64,000 nucleotides of DNA from Inga oerstediana. Its lineage: Eukaryota > Streptophyta > Magnoliopsida > Fabales > Fabaceae. Shown here one piece after another: positions 11,032-24,519 of this stretch. Under the pieces are notes generated by a model, which did not search any database, was not told the DNA's origin, and saw only the letters and a program-made list of their open reading frames with translations. Numbering within the stretch: position 1 is the stretch's first letter; every line of letters starts with the position of its first letter. A program made the position numbers and the translations under genes. Where the stretch lies: positions 35,936,601 through 36,000,600 of the forward strand of contig OY723406.1 in assembly GCA_963210345.1 (NCBI GenBank), written 5' to 3'.

Positions 11032-13736
11032 TGTAACCCCCTATCGTAATTATATCCGAAATACGCGATTAAAGTGAAATAGAGACCAATAAGAAGCAAA
11101 ACTACATTTTACAAACCCATCTACCAGACGGGGTTTTATAAATACCTTTCGAAATCATTCATAACCTGGTCTCACATTCACATTCCGAATACAATTACTA
11201 CACAAAGATAAATCACATTTAAATATATCAGAGGACACAATATAATAATCCCGGCAATCCCGGTTTCCATATATTAACTCAAGCTTTATAGGGCACATTT
11301 GCCCATACAAGCCCTCATATGGGGATTACACAAAGTTTTCTCATACACATAATCAAATCCTCATCCACATATACACAACTAAATACAAATACCAATATCT
11401 ATACTCCCAACTATGATAACCAACTACCAACTTCAATCCCGAAGGAGTCTTCATCGCCCTTAGTTGCTCGCAATATCCTTGATCTACTACCCTGTCTGAA
11501 AGGTTAGTAGGGGAGGGTGAGATTCGAGAGAATCTCAGTAGGTAAACAATATCAATATGCATGTACGATAGATGTTTAATGCATGACATGCTTGCATCAC
11601 ACAACACATGATAACACAATGTCAATTTGCAAGCTCAATGCTTCGAACAGTATACCTATGGCCATAGCATAAATTGAAACATAACTTCAAATTACACATT
11701 ATTATGCAAAGCTAAGATATGCACCAACACACTAACACATATATCAAATACAAGCAGAAGAGATATGTTCCCTACCCTCTTTCCACGTAAGCTCCAGCTC
11801 CGGCTGCTCACGATCAGGGCGAATATCCAACCCTATAACCAAATCAAGGATATAGGGTCAATCTAAATTCCAAATCCTTACTTCCATTTCACTTAAAGTT
11901 GGTTACCATTCACACCCTTTAGGTGGCTAAAATAAGCTCAACGAAAGCCTAAAGGATTAGGACGTACTAGGTTGGAAATCACCTTTCAAAATCACAAATT
12001 GCTGAAAATTGGGTTCTGGCTGCAGCCAAGAATTCTCTGGCTGCAGCCAAAAATGGCTAAAAACGTCACAAAAACATTTTGGCTGCAGCCAAGAATTTCT
12101 GGCTGCGGCCAGGACACACACAGAAAGTTTTGCGCTGGAGCAAGAATTTTGGCTGCAGCCAAGGAAACTTCAAAAATTCATAACTTGCTCTAGAAAACTT
12201 GAAACAAAGTGATTCCAAAGCCCATTGAAAGATATTCAAGTCCCCTTTATGGGAAAAATATGTCTCATTACCAGAAATCACCACACAAATCCAGATTTAC
12301 ACAAAATCCAACATTGCTCCAAAACAGAATCCAGTTTCGTCCTCAAACTTTGGGCAAACATAAATCCAAGTTCACAAAACGAAATGGCACAAATTAAATG
12401 TCCATTTTGAAGCTTGGGATGTGAACTTCAAGACTGGAAAGTTTCAGAATTTTCTAACATCATTTGACCATTCAAAACGCTCACACAAACTGACTGCCCA
12501 GAACAGAACCTCAAAAGACAGAATTCCAGTTTTTGCAATTTGGCTTCCAATGGTTTCATTTTCATATCAAACATCATTCTCACACAAAATTTCACAAGGA
12601 ATCCATTGGAAATACAAAATCAACCAAATTCACATTATATTGACATGTTTCACAATGAATTGCAACATGTCACACAATTCACAATACCAACTCTACATTA
12701 CAATCTCTTTCCATTTCAAATTCAAAACCAATTTCAATGATCAAATACCACAACATGGCACCATTTCCAACATAAAACACATGACAATTCATGCATTTCA
12801 CAATTCCACCAAAATCAGGGCAAAAACCAAAGTTCACAATACTCATCCACAAATCACAAAACTTAGGTCAAAATGCTTCAAATACTCACCTCTTCCTCTT
12901 TCCCAAACCAATTCTTTGATTCTTCATCTTTCCAAATTTCCTCAAGCCATCAAACACCTCCAATCAAGAATCTAAAACCATAGAGATGAAGCTCTCATCA
13001 CTATGAACAACATTATAGAAGGGTGTTTTAGCAATAGAGGACAAGAAACAAGGCAAATCTTACCTTTTTCTTTTCTCTTTCCACCTTGAAGCATGGCGCC
13101 ATGGAGTTGAAAGAGAGAGGGAGTGAAGATGAAGATGATGATCAGTTTTTGGGGCCTCAAAAAACGTCCAAATAGAGAGGAGAGAAAATGAGTTGAATAT
13201 TTGACCAAAATCCAAGGGCTCACAAAGTGCCAAGTGTCACACCCTTATCACATCTCTCATGAGTTCACATAGGCACACACACACATGATTCCACCTCTTG
13301 ATCTTTTGCACAAATCAATCCTAACCATTGATCTTGAAGTTACCAATGAGTTTCCTCTTCGGTAACCGATCAATTGGTCGATAACTTTACCGTTTAGCCC
13401 CTGATTTCGGTAATTCTCATTGAATCACCACCAAACACTTCATATCGTTTCATTTAGCCATAATATTCGCCTTCCCTCTATTTTAAGTCAATTTAGATGT
13501 TAATCCATAATTGAACTTAAATACAGGGTTCCGGCGTTGCTCACAACGCATACGAATCACATCGGGTGCCAACTCACACCATAATCTCCAAAAGAGTTTA
13601 TTTATCACTAATCACTTCCGCTTTTGGAGTCATTATCTCTTAATCACAATTTGGAATCTTGCTAAACCAGGGCTTAGCAATCCACTAATCTCAGGCTTAT
13701 TCTCTAGCCTCAAGTCTCAAAATTTGGGGTATTACA
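11032..13736 (-). mobile_element. Solo LTR of the TGTAACCCC family (2.7 kb)
   Basis: It starts TGTAACCCC and ends GGGGTATTACA. It aligns end to end with the LTRs of the complete element at 35236-44008. The flanking pentamers CCTTT (11027-11031) and ACTTT (13737-13741) agree at 4 of 5 bases, as expected for an aged 5-bp target duplication. No internal domain is attached, so it is a solo LTR. It carries the conserved stem-loop at 11519-11536 and the TGGCTGCAGCCA palindrome cluster at 12015-12165. Small reading frames in it are non-coding coincidences. Confidence 0.85.
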
Positions 13737-15584
13737 ACTTTCACATCGATTCACATAAAGGTGAGAAATTCCTGCCCTTAATTGGAGTTAATAATGTGAA
13801 ATTGATTCTCTATGCTTGTTGGGTTCTGGGTTTAGGGTGCTTCGCAAATTTCTACCCTTAAACAAGGGATTACATGGACTTCTAGTTATGATATGTAGAT
13901 TTCTTATAGACTATTAGAAATTTAGTTTCTTTCTACTATATTTAGCTTTATTATAGTACTCCCTCCTTACCTATCATATATTATTGTCTTACAAATAGAC
14001 ATATGCGTATAATTGGTTGAGAAATTCTTGCTCATGTGAAGTGTATAATTATCCTACATATTGAAACTACTAAAATAATTGATCATGTGAACTGGAATCA
14101 ATTGGAAGGAACAACATTGTGGTATTGAGGTTGAAGAATAATGTATGGGAAATGGTTGTTATTCCACTATATATTTGGATTCTTGTTTTACATGATTGGG
14201 ATAAATAAATAAATCAATGGGATAATGTTATGTGAGAAGACATTAGACAAGTGAAGTGACAGTTGGATACAGTATTATAGGCTTAATTGATATTTTAGTC
14301 CTTTCAGTTAACTATTTGTTGCAATTTGGTCTCTTATAATCTTTTTTTCTAAATTGGTCTCTCAGTGGAATTTTTACTTGAATATAGGTGGAATTTCTTA
14401 TTTGTTACAGGTTAATATGTCAGCATACAATGGTAGCTCAAGTACTGAGGGTCCTAACTCCGCCAGCCCCTCTAGTGCGCAACAGGATGATACTAACGCA
14501 CAACTTATGTAACAAAAGGAAAGAGCACTAAGGAAGGCCTTGTTTATTTATTCGTTATCGATGAAAGTTGCTCAATGAAACTTGACAAAATGTATTTCTT
14601 TATTTGTATGTGTGTATATATAGCTTGAAGAATGATCTTATATTTTAATTTTGTGGAAGAAGAATTGAGGTGTTTTAAATATGTTAGGGAAGTTCAGAAT
14701 TCAAAGATAACTGTGGCTGTTAATTAATAAAGGTTCATGAAACAATATTATGATGTCATCCTATATTATATTAATGAAGTAGATTTTGTGATTGTAAATA
14801 GAAAATAGTATATTGGAAAGGGCTTACGAAGTGAAGTCGCTTTACACTGCGTGCTAGTCACACTTTAGTACTTTTGGGTGTGTCAGCAGAAAATAAAACT
14901 TTGATGAAAGGGAGTGAAGGAAGAAGGAGAAGTAGAATCTATAGACAATAATAAAACACAATGGAGGGATTCAAACTTTCTTATTATTTTTTATTTACCT
15001 TAGGCAACTTCTCTTTAGGGGACCTGGGATGAATCTTCGACCGTAGCGTACTATCCTTTTAAACAATGATGTTTAGCAATCGGAAAGGGCTGGTCAAACA
15101 AACTGATCTATTCCCTAGTCAAAGATTGGTTTCATACCCTCATTGTAGAGGGGATTATCTCTATCCACTACTAACTGTAAAGGCACTCAAGGGAGTAAGA
15201 CTGACCACCTCACGTTTGGGTTCAGTTGGTAATCTGCCCCCTATGATTCCCCAATCCCCTCACACGAACATAGTAGATGGGGGAAAGAAAAAAAGAGAAG
15301 CAAGTCAATATTTTTACAAGTCTGCTGCTTTTTCACAATGGAGTTTTTTTTACATATATTCATCAATGTAAGTAAAGTGGATGACATGCATATTGGTGAA
15401 GAATGAGATGCATACTATTGTTCTAATCTTATTACTAACATGAGGACATTTTTTACTTTTTCTAATTTTACCTGAAAAAGGTGAGAGAAAATATATAATA
15501 TATTTTTCAATACATGTTTGATTAAACCATAATATATGCATTTTTAAGTTCTAAGGGCAGAAAGTAACGACTTGAGTTACAAAC
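13737..15584. other. Non-coding sequence, probably continuation of a DNA transposon; no gene identified
   Basis: This resumes the sequence interrupted by the solo LTR. A possible splice pattern is visible (CATAAAG then GTGAGA near 13756; TTTGTTACAG near 14401-14410). It is followed by a short Ser-rich reading frame starting ATGTCAGC at 14417 and ending in TAA at 14510. I do not recognise it. A 101-codon frame at 15066-15371 is also unrecognised and has no homology I can name. Confidence 0.3.
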
Positions 15585-15648
15585 GGGATCGAACCCGAGA
15601 CCTCTCACTTATAAGGAAGCATCCATACCACTAGGCTATAAGACCTTT
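15538..15648 (-). mobile_element. tRNA-derived SINE (head region)
   Basis: On the minus strand an A box (TAGCCTAGTGGTA, 15638-15626) is followed about 30 bases later by a B box (GGTTCGATCCC, 15595-15585). This is the internal RNA polymerase III promoter of tRNA-derived SINEs. The head begins GGTCTTATAGCC, as many plant SINEs do. The flanks do not fold into a tRNA acceptor stem, so it is not called a tRNA gene. The 3' limit near 15538 is estimated. Confidence 0.6.
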
Positions 15649-16819
15649 GGTGATGCTATACATTTTGACAGTTCAAAATCTCCCCAACAGAATTTCAAGA
15701 AATGACAAAATAGCTTCTTTAGTGATGCTATGTGGTTTTTCACATAAAAATCTGATTTTTAGGGCTCCAATCGTAAAAACCCATGAAGAATCCATTTACC
15801 AACATAAAACCCAACTCAAGGGCGCTAAAAAAATAAGAGGAGAATCAGCCAAAACAATAGGGAGAATAAGATGCACATTTTGGAAAGAGAATTCTGCACA
15901 AATCAATCGACATTCAATGTTCGAGCTTCAACTTCATCTTCTCCATGGTTTGAGCACTCCAATCCCTCTCCTTCTCATTCCTCCATCAAGTTTTGTCCCA
16001 CCCTTCCATTTTTCACTCCAAAACCAAACCAACATCATCCTCCATAGATGCTTGGATTGAGCAATTTGTTATAACATCCATTGAAATCATGTGTGGCTAA
16101 ATTCTTGGAGTCTTGATGGTAAAGAAGATGGCTAGAGCTTCATTATGCTTTATAGAGGAGTTTTATAGTTCTCCACTAGCTCTAATTATATATTTGGATC
16201 TGCTGGTTATGATTTTGTATTAGTACATGATTGCGAGACTTGGATGAGTAATTATTTGTCCTTCTTGAATTACTCGTGTTGGATTTTGTATTTGTGCATT
16301 TGGTTATTGTAAAGAACGTATTTCTTTTTGATTTAATGATATTATGCATTCTATTTGATTACTAGTGTGTGTATTTGATTTCTATCAAATTGAATGTTGA
16401 GATTGTGCATTCATCAAAGAGAAAGCAAGTGCATTGATTTGATTTTCAAATACATATTAAGTAGTTCTTAATAATTTGCGTATGTAATGGCTATGAATGT
16501 GATTATAGGAGTAGTCATTAATTAGGTAAATTAAACCTAATATGATTATTTGGGGTTTTCATTAATACTTTATGCCAATTTAACTCCCACACATCTTTTA
16601 AAGAAGCTAGGAAAGCCATCGAATCAATATATCACTTAATACCAATCCACTGAAGCCGATTGCTTACAGGTGGCTCATTACGGGTTTAGACTCAATTTAC
16701 TGTTCACATGAAGGATCTAGCTTGAACAAAAAAAACTTTGGGCGCTGTGCCAAGCTTCTAGCTCAGACTGTTACGCATGTGGCTTTGATCAAATTTGAAT
16801 TTCAATTTGTGGAATAGCC

Positions 16820-17495
16820 CACCTTTTTCAAATATTTTTATATAGTTCCATTCACATGTGAATGGATGGTTCGAACGTGAGGTTCCAGCTTCTCTATCAG
16901 TACATGAAGAAATAGGTTTCTCTCTTATAGTCTGTTTGTCTTTCATTCCTTATTCATTCTTCCTATTTTTGTTCTTGTCCTGAATTTTTCATGCATTTAC
17001 AAGCAGGAATGAGGACTACGCTGCAAACGTACCTAGATTTCCTCGCTTATGGTAGACCGGGATGACTTCTTCTAATGTATAGAGATAGACCATATATTAC
17101 TTGTATGATAATGAAGCTATAGAATTCAGGTTAGTTTTCAAAGGTATGTATGATGACCATATATTAGCTCACCTTTTTCAAATCTTTTTATACAGTTCCA
17201 TTCACATGTGAATGGATGGTTCGAATGTGAGGTTCCAGCTTCTCTATCAGTGCATAAAGAAATAGATTTCTCTCTTATAGTCTGTTTGTCTTTCATTCCT
17301 TATTCCTTCTTCCTATTTTTGTTCTTGTCCTGAATTTTTCATGCATTTACAATCAGGAATGAGGACTATGCTACAAACGTACCTAGATTTCCTTGCTTAT
17401 AGTAGACCGGCATGGCTTCTTCTAATGTATGGAGATAGACCATATATTACTTGTATAATGATGAAGCTATAGAATTCAGGATAGTTTTCAAAGGT
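16820..17495. repeat. Tandem duplication, 350-bp unit
   Basis: Bases 16820-17169 are repeated at 17170-17495 with roughly 95% identity and a constant offset of 350. The second copy lacks the last 25 or so bases. Each copy contains the perfect 18-bp palindrome CCATTCACATGTGAATGG. Confidence 0.85.
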
Positions 17496-20400
17496 GGAGC
17501 CTCGATTTATTGTTTAACGTTTCTGCCATTACTCTGTTCTGTTTTGGATTCCTGTTGTGTCTTTCATATTCCTTCCAACCCTCTATTCTCTACCTAATAA
17601 ACTTAATGCGTATGGGTTATCAGGGGTTCAACAAAACTCATTATTAATGACGATGAGCAACAAGTATGTTTTAGTTTGGGTATAAGGGCCATCAATGATG
17701 ACATTTATGAGTTTCGTTGTAGCTTTCAGTTCTCATTTATTAGTCTACACAAGTTACAGTGAATAAATAGTTTTACAACTTCATGAACCTAGCACGTCTT
17801 GGGTCTAAAGTAAAACCTCTACTCATCCTTTGTTTTATCTACATGGAAATGTGCATTGCTGACCTTCATTTTGGAGTCCTGAAGATTAAGATATTATAAG
17901 ACTAATAGACCTTTTTTTTATTGCTGACCTTCAAGTTATTTTCCTTTTATTATATTATAGTGATGCAACTGGTACAAGAGATTAATCTTTGAAATTTCTA
18001 CAGATGTGTTAGTCGACCTATTATCACTACCTACTAGGATGCGACAGGGTGTTCTTTGATCCATATTTATCTGAAGTGGTTGGAGAAAGGAGGGAATACG
18101 TATGAGTGGAATACCAAGTTTTCGTATTAAGTGTTTTTTGTTAAGATGTATGGACCTTGTATAAATATCTGGTTTTGATCATGTTATGCCATAAATCATA
18201 CCAGATCGTACCGTTTTGCTTCTTTTATCTCATTTATTCTGTTTCCTCCAACCCTATCTCTTCATGTTCCATTGCTTATAGTTATGAGATCAGCGACATA
18301 CAATGATGAAAGTCCTTTATGAGATCAGAGACCAAGCAAAACACATTCACTTAAATTATTGAAATTCTAACACTTACATAGTAGAATAATTACATAGAAG
18401 ATGAAGTATAAACTTAAACAGACACTAAATATTGCAATAATGAAGTTCATGAACTTGTATAGTATATGAGAATTGAAACAAGCTGACAAAGTATAAACTT
18501 CAGCTAGACTATAAGAGGATTCAATGTTCCTTCATCCAAGTTATAGTTTGCAAATACTATGAGATGCGTGATTCGAAGGGAGCGAACTCCATTTCCCTTC
18601 CAACGATATAGAATTCGTTATAACTCATCTTATGAGAAGGTTGGGAACAAAATGATGTTGTTGTCGATGAGTACTTCTTGTTGCGGGTTGAGTTCCTTAT
18701 ATACAATTATATAATACCTCTTCATTAATTGGTTTCTGTCTGTTGCGTGTGGCATCACAAATAACGAACTTGAGTATTAGTGTGTTACATGGGTTTTACT
18801 TTTATCTTTTGGTTAATATCTTTTCTTAACATGGGGTCTGAAAATTGTGTGCTTTATCTATTATCTACACTCATCTTCAAGATGATTCAATGAAGAGCCA
18901 TAATATTTTGTCCTCTTATAAGAATAGACAAGATCTTTAACATATTATTTCTATGTTGACTTACAAGGGTTATATTTATAATAATTTAAGTGCAGGGTAG
19001 ACATGCAAGATTTCTAAAACACAAATCTTTTCCCTTTTGTTGTGACCAAGATTTTCAACGTGGCACGATTTTATGAACAAAAGGTAGGATGAGACATCTT
19101 TTCAAGGTTAAAAGTTGGTATTCATTGTGCAAAGATCTTTTTCAAGGTTACAGGATTTTTTGTCTTTTAAAATCCTAACTAAAGATGATTTTTCTAATGC
19201 TATGGCATATAACATTTCCGCATGCCCTTTCTTGTTTCTTTTTTAGCCCTTTAATGTCTAGGTCCTTAAAGAATGAAATGATTCCATGATACTGTCGTTA
19301 ATTTGTTCTCACCCTTGTCCTTGTGTTTTAAATGCTAATAATGTGTTTCATAATCTTCTTGCCTGATCGACATGATTTTTTTTACCTTTGCAGCTTCAGT
19401 TTCCTTAATGATGCAATATCTAAATGCTGCTGTCATACATCCCTTGGCGTGAATGCCAATTTACCTACATGTTAAATTTTTGTTTGTTATATCCTTTGGC
19501 CTAGCTACAACTTAACTGCTAAAATTCTGTCTGCATACCCTGTTTGGAATTGAAATGTAATTTAGAATTAGTTAGCTTGAACTAAAAATCCAATTCATGT
19601 AAATGGATGATGTATGCAAACCATATAATGTTGTCCATTTCCTTACGGTGAAACTTTCAGGAGAATACCCAATTTTAGTTTATGTTTATACATCCAGTAT
19701 GTACATAAGTAAATGCTTCAACTATGGTCTATATATATTCATCCGTTAGTTAGTTACTTTATTTTAGATGGATCTGAATCCTAATGACCTTATATTATGT
19801 GGTTTATCTTAGTTCATGGCCTAAAATGCCACTATATCCTATTCCAAACATATGGTTACTGGAACTGATATGTGCAAAAGGCAATGAAAATGTTTATGGA
19901 TAATTATTTAAGTATTGGGATTACTATGAAGTTGTTCGTAGTTGGTAGAAAGTAGATGATAGATATTGTTTAACTTGATTGCAGTGGATCATGCAGAGGA
20001 AGTTATGCCAGAAACTAATAAACTAATCCCAATGAACTAATCAAGCTCCTTTAACATATAGCTAAGTTTAACATTGTTGTAATATAAAGCTACATTTTAT
20101 GGAAAGTGTGCCGTGAATTTACTAGCAAAAGGATGGAATATGTATAAGTGTTTTACCATGCTGTTTTCTGCCATGTGTTTTTCTCTTTTATTTTCAATTT
20201 GTATGGTCTCTATACAACTATCTAGTTTGGTTCATGTCATGCTCTAAAAAACATGTATGATAAAGACCATGCCACATATCATGGCGAGATATTTCATCCT
20301 GGACTAAATACAATAGAATGATGAAAGTCCAACTGAAGATCAATGTGGTATTAGTGACCATGTGAAACTTTAAAACATAAGTTAAACAAACTGAAGCTGA

Positions 20401-22179
20401 AACTTTAATATCCATAAAGCATGCAATCCCATTGACTGGAATTGTTTACTCATAGGGCTCCATGTAAATTTAAATTTAATGTTTAACACGGAATTTTTTA
20501 GCTTCAATTTAAAACCTCACGTATGTACAAGCTTCTTTAAAACATTGTGGTTAGAGCTTCCTTAAACATGTAAAAAATTCATGCTATTGTCAAATGACTA
20601 ATTGAATGCATTACTGCTTTAAAACATCGTGAATTGTGTAATGTAGAGAGAAGAATGCAATTCCATTTACTGGAATTCTTTATTCATAGGGCTCCGTGGA
20701 AATTTGAATTTCAGTTTTGGCAACAAAATTTGTTTGTTTCAATTTGTTGAACATCCCAATTACATGGTGAATACTTTTTGCCTGCATTCCCACTTTTCCT
20801 TGCATGGATGCACTTCATTAACTTGGAATTGCGGCTTATTAATATGAATAATTGGCATATATGACATATTGATTGGCAAGCACCAATAATTTAAAATGGC
20901 AGCAACAGTTTTTTCCCTTGGGGGGTTTGTAAAATAAAGAAAGGAAGGTGGTAGAATTGAAGGCATGCGTTCATCCAGTATTCGGCTTATGCAAAATGAT
21001 CTTAATTGATGCTGAGTATACACTTCTTTATATCACAACTTCATTTAGATATCTTTGAATATACTTATTCTTTTATTGCTGAAATTAATTATTAACTGAT
21101 TAACTAATAGCTAATTAAGTGATACTAATTGCTTCTATTATAGGAATATTGACCTTAAATGTGTCTTATTTGATGAGTGCTTTACCAATACTTGTATAGT
21201 TGGAGAATATGGAAATCCCTATTGTGGTTTTTTTAAATCTTATGAGGATTACTTTTTCTGATGAAGGTAATGTTGTTCTTTGTCAGTAAAGGGTATTAAC
21301 TAAGTATGTAGGTTCACATGTCATTTAAGTTTAAAATATGAGCATTAATAGTTATTTGAAAGTTTGTTCTAACTAATTCTCTAAGAGGCTACAAGTTCGT
21401 AGTTCATTTAATGCTACTAGGGTTTTCTTCAATCTAGCAATCTAAGAAGTTAAAGACATTATTATATAGTACCAAAACCGTTTTTTTACTTAACAATATA
21501 ACTATATGTTTTCATTGTGATATCCTAGAATCTTGATCAGAAAATTGTATGGAAATGAAACTTTTCCTTCTTTGTTTTGAAGTTAATACAAAACACTAAG
21601 TTATTGGTTACATTAATTCTTATAGGGTCAACCTTTTGTGGTCAATTGTTCAATACAAAAATTGGATACCGACATACATGGGTGCATCTTTTCTAAGCTC
21701 TTATTAACACATAAACAATTATATGTTGCATTATCTAGGATTAGAAGCATGGATGGCTTGAAATAATATGTCCCTACTAATATAGATGGCACTAATAGGA
21801 ACGCCACAAATATGGTCTACAAGGAAGTTGTCCGGAATTTATTTTATATCATTGATTGATAGTGGTTACATTGATGGGGAAAATTTCATTGTGGGTGTTG
21901 TACAGTTGAGAGGTCCTTACTATTTGAAGTTTCAATTACACATGCTTTGTTTAAGTATTTGCATCATAGACTTCTAGTGGATTGTTTTATGCTTTGTTAA
22001 TGTATTGCATCGTGTGTTGAAGCTTGTGTCCTTGTCATTTGTATTTATTTGTCTGTATGTTTGAACTGAAGGAACCCATGTAATTTTCCTTACATTATGT
22101 AATTGGAGGTTTTGGTTTTTCATAATATGTATGCTTTGATACTTTGTAGTTGAATAAAGTTTTTTTAGGGAAAAAATGC

Positions 22180-22212
22180 TCCCCACGCAACACGCGGGGA
22201 AGTTCATGCTAG
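22180..22212 (+). other. Helitron 3' terminal hairpin and CTAG end
   Basis: An 8-bp stem with one mismatch is closed over CAACA, followed 12 bases later by CTAG and then T. This matches the known arrangement for plant Helitron 3' ends (hairpin, then CTRR, insertion into AT). Confidence 0.6.
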
Positions 22213-22976
22213 TTTACTATATATCAAGACTCATTCCATCATATTTTCTCTTTTATCCAAATCATTTCCTTCATTTTTTTATAAAAATCCCAAAAAAGAA
22301 AACTAGTTATAGCTTATTTTTATGCATTTAGTTGTAGAAAACTCATTTTCAAAACCCTCCTTTCTAACCATGTTTTTAGCACTTGGTTTAACTTAGGAAT
22401 TCAAAATAAATGCTCCTTGATAGGAGAATGATCGAAGCACTGTATTGCATTAGTTTTAGGAAAAATTTTGGTTGAACACTGAGGCAACTAAGATTATGTC
22501 AAATCAATGTTATTTAATAAGATAAACTTGAACCTTGATACATATTAACAATTTAACTATTATTTCTTGATATATGAGAATTAATTGAAAGGGACTTAGA
22601 ATGTAAGGTCTAGAGTGGCACCCATGGAATATAGTGTATAATTAAATAAGGGTAGAGTTGATGAGTTATTAAATTTTAAGACAGAATTATTAAGATTTAA
22701 CAATTTTTTAAATTCAATAAATTAACATGTTGAAAGTTATTTATAAAAAGAAATAAGAGGAGTAATAAAGGAGAGGAGGAAGACAGAAGTGGATAGAAGA
22801 TGAATCCTCTCCTTTACCCCTCACCTCCATTGGATTAAAATTTTAGTGTCACAAATTTAACATTTTATTAAAAAAATGCTATTATAATTACTTAAAAGAC
22901 ATAAATAAATTTAAAATATTAAAATTTGATCTAAATAATTCACAATTGTATTGAAAAAGTGGGAAAATGATTATTA
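22213..22976. other. AT-rich spacer, no feature seen
   Basis: No open frame of note, terminal repeat or known motif is visible between the Helitron-like end and the CACTA element. Confidence 0.5.
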
Positions 22977-22979
22977 TAT

Positions 22980-24053
22980 CACTACTACAAAAAGTACTTT
23001 TAACGTCACTAATTAATGTCCGTTTTAAAAAAATAGTAGTTGAAAAGGAGACAGTGGCATTTTTAAAATTTTGACTTGTCTTTTAACAACTGTTTTTTGA
23101 AAGCAGTCGTTAAAAGTCACTTTCAACGACCATTTTTTAAAACGGTCGTTAAAAGTCTACACTTTCAACGACTGTTTTTCAAAAAGAGTCGTTAAAAGTG
23201 TCTTAGATATGTTTTAATCCCAATTGTATCTCCTCTACTAGTTGCGCCTCTCCTTCTCAGATCCACCTCTGAGCCCTAGTCCAACCTCCAATCACATCAT
23301 CTGGCCCCTCTCCGACCCCAGACGCAACCTCCAGCCTATTCTTTGACCCAATCGCGACCTTCACCTTCCATTCTGCTAGCGTTCTCGTGAACCCTCTCCT
23401 CCTCGGCCTCATTCCGATAATCAAGAACATGCTCAGTCCATTCTCAAGAGTATAATATGCGTGGATCTTTAGCACTTCCAGTCTTTTAGCAAAGTAGCAA
23501 TATTTGCTTGGGTGTTAATGAGGTTGTAATGACAACCCAGAAGATTAAGTATTTCCCTGAGCTTGAGAGTATTTGCAAAGCACTTGAGGTTTTTCTCCTT
23601 GCCTTTTTATATTTAATTTTTTTTGTTATCATTTTTGGAAGTTGAATTGCAATTATATTTGGGGTTTACTTCTTGAAACGAAAAATTTGAAATTTTGTTT
23701 GAATGTTGCTCGTTGGAAATTTTGTTTGAATGTTGCTCGTTAGAAATTTCTATCCCAAAACTTAAGTTCTGTATAAGATTTTTTTTAAAAAAATAGAGGG
23801 ATATAATGACCGTTTTTGGAAAAATAGTTGTTGTATGTCACTTACAACGACCGTTTTTGCAAAAACAACCGGTGTAAGTCTCAACATACAACGACTGTTT
23901 TTGCAAAAATAGTCATCAAAAGTATCTTACAACGACTGTTTTAAAATGGTCGTCTATTTTAAAACTTTTAATGACACTCACATATACGTTCCTCTAAAAA
24001 TAGTTGTCTAAAAGGCATAAAAATGGACATTAAAAGTCCCTTATGTAGTAGTG
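22980..24053. mobile_element. Non-autonomous CACTA element (1.07 kb)
   Basis: It begins CACTACTACAAAAAG and ends GTAGTAGTG, the inverted termini of the CACTA superfamily. It is flanked by perfect 3-bp target duplications TAT (22977-22979 and 24054-24056). Subterminal palindromic repeats (AACGACCGTTTTTTAAAACG and variants) occur at both ends. There is no transposase. The interior (about 23225-23600) is much richer in C than the ends and looks like a captured gene piece. Confidence 0.9.
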
Positions 24054-24308
24054 TATAATAATAGTGTACACTCTTGAGCTGTTTATATTAAATTTTAACA
24101 ATTTAAATTTGTTTATATATTATTATAAAAAATTAATTTATTTATATATTGTTTTATTTTGTAAAATATTAAATTTGGGCTATTAAAATTTTGATTAAAT
24201 GGTAATGAAGTAGAAATAGAAGTAGAGAAGCAGAGGAGTGAAATGGCAAAGGAGAGGATCCATTTTCAACAAACAATTGGGTGGGAAGGAGTTTGAAGCC
24301 TAAATGAT

Positions 24309-24519
24309 GGGAGAAGAATATCTCCATTGATGTCTTTCTCTATTTCCTCTCTATTGATTGTATCCACAATTAGATAAATTTTAACGGTTGAGATTTAATT
24401 TCATATAAAAATATTATTAAACATAACATTAAATGGTATTAAATCTCAACTATTGAAACTTCATCTAACAGTGGATACATTCAATGGAGAGAGAAATCAA
24501 AGGAGACATTCCTTTTCCC
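24309..24519. mobile_element. MITE with about 90-bp terminal inverted repeats
   Basis: The left arm (GGGAGAAGAATATCTCCATT onward) pairs with the right arm read in reverse, sharing TGTATCCAC and GTTGAGATTTAA in the same order. The flanks 24300-24308 and 24520-24528 agree at 7 of 9 bases around TAAATGA, fitting a MULE-type 9-bp duplication. It is non-coding. Confidence 0.65.

Larger units (their letters stand above)
15651..22212 (+). mobile_element. AT-rich non-coding region ending in a Helitron-like 3' terminus (extent uncertain)
   Basis: The right end has the Helitron signature: a GC-rich hairpin (22180-22200, TCCCCACGC...GCGGGGA) followed 12 bases later by CTAG (22209-22212) and a host T. 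The 5' TC end was not found, so the left limit is only the edge of the SINE. No Rep/helicase reading frame is seen, so any Helitron here would be non-autonomous. The interior has gene-like pieces that I cannot name, including a small frame at 21786-21977 followed by transcript-tail-like sequence. It also contains a 350-bp tandem duplication and a 60-bp direct repeat (20423-20482 and 20654-20714). Confidence 0.4.

Noticed and set aside
12421..12975. 184-codon plus-strand frame in the solo LTR
   Set aside because: It is Asn/His/Thr-rich translation of AC-rich LTR sequence, broken by stops in the sister LTRs, where only fragments remain open.
15066..15371. 101-codon frame possibly from organelle DNA
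   Set aside because: Base composition is a little higher in GC than its surroundings, but I recognise no chloroplast or mitochondrial gene in it.
15585..15648. Possible tRNA gene (A and B boxes on the minus strand)
   Set aside because: No pairing acceptor stem or convincing anticodon arm could be made; a SINE head explains the boxes better.
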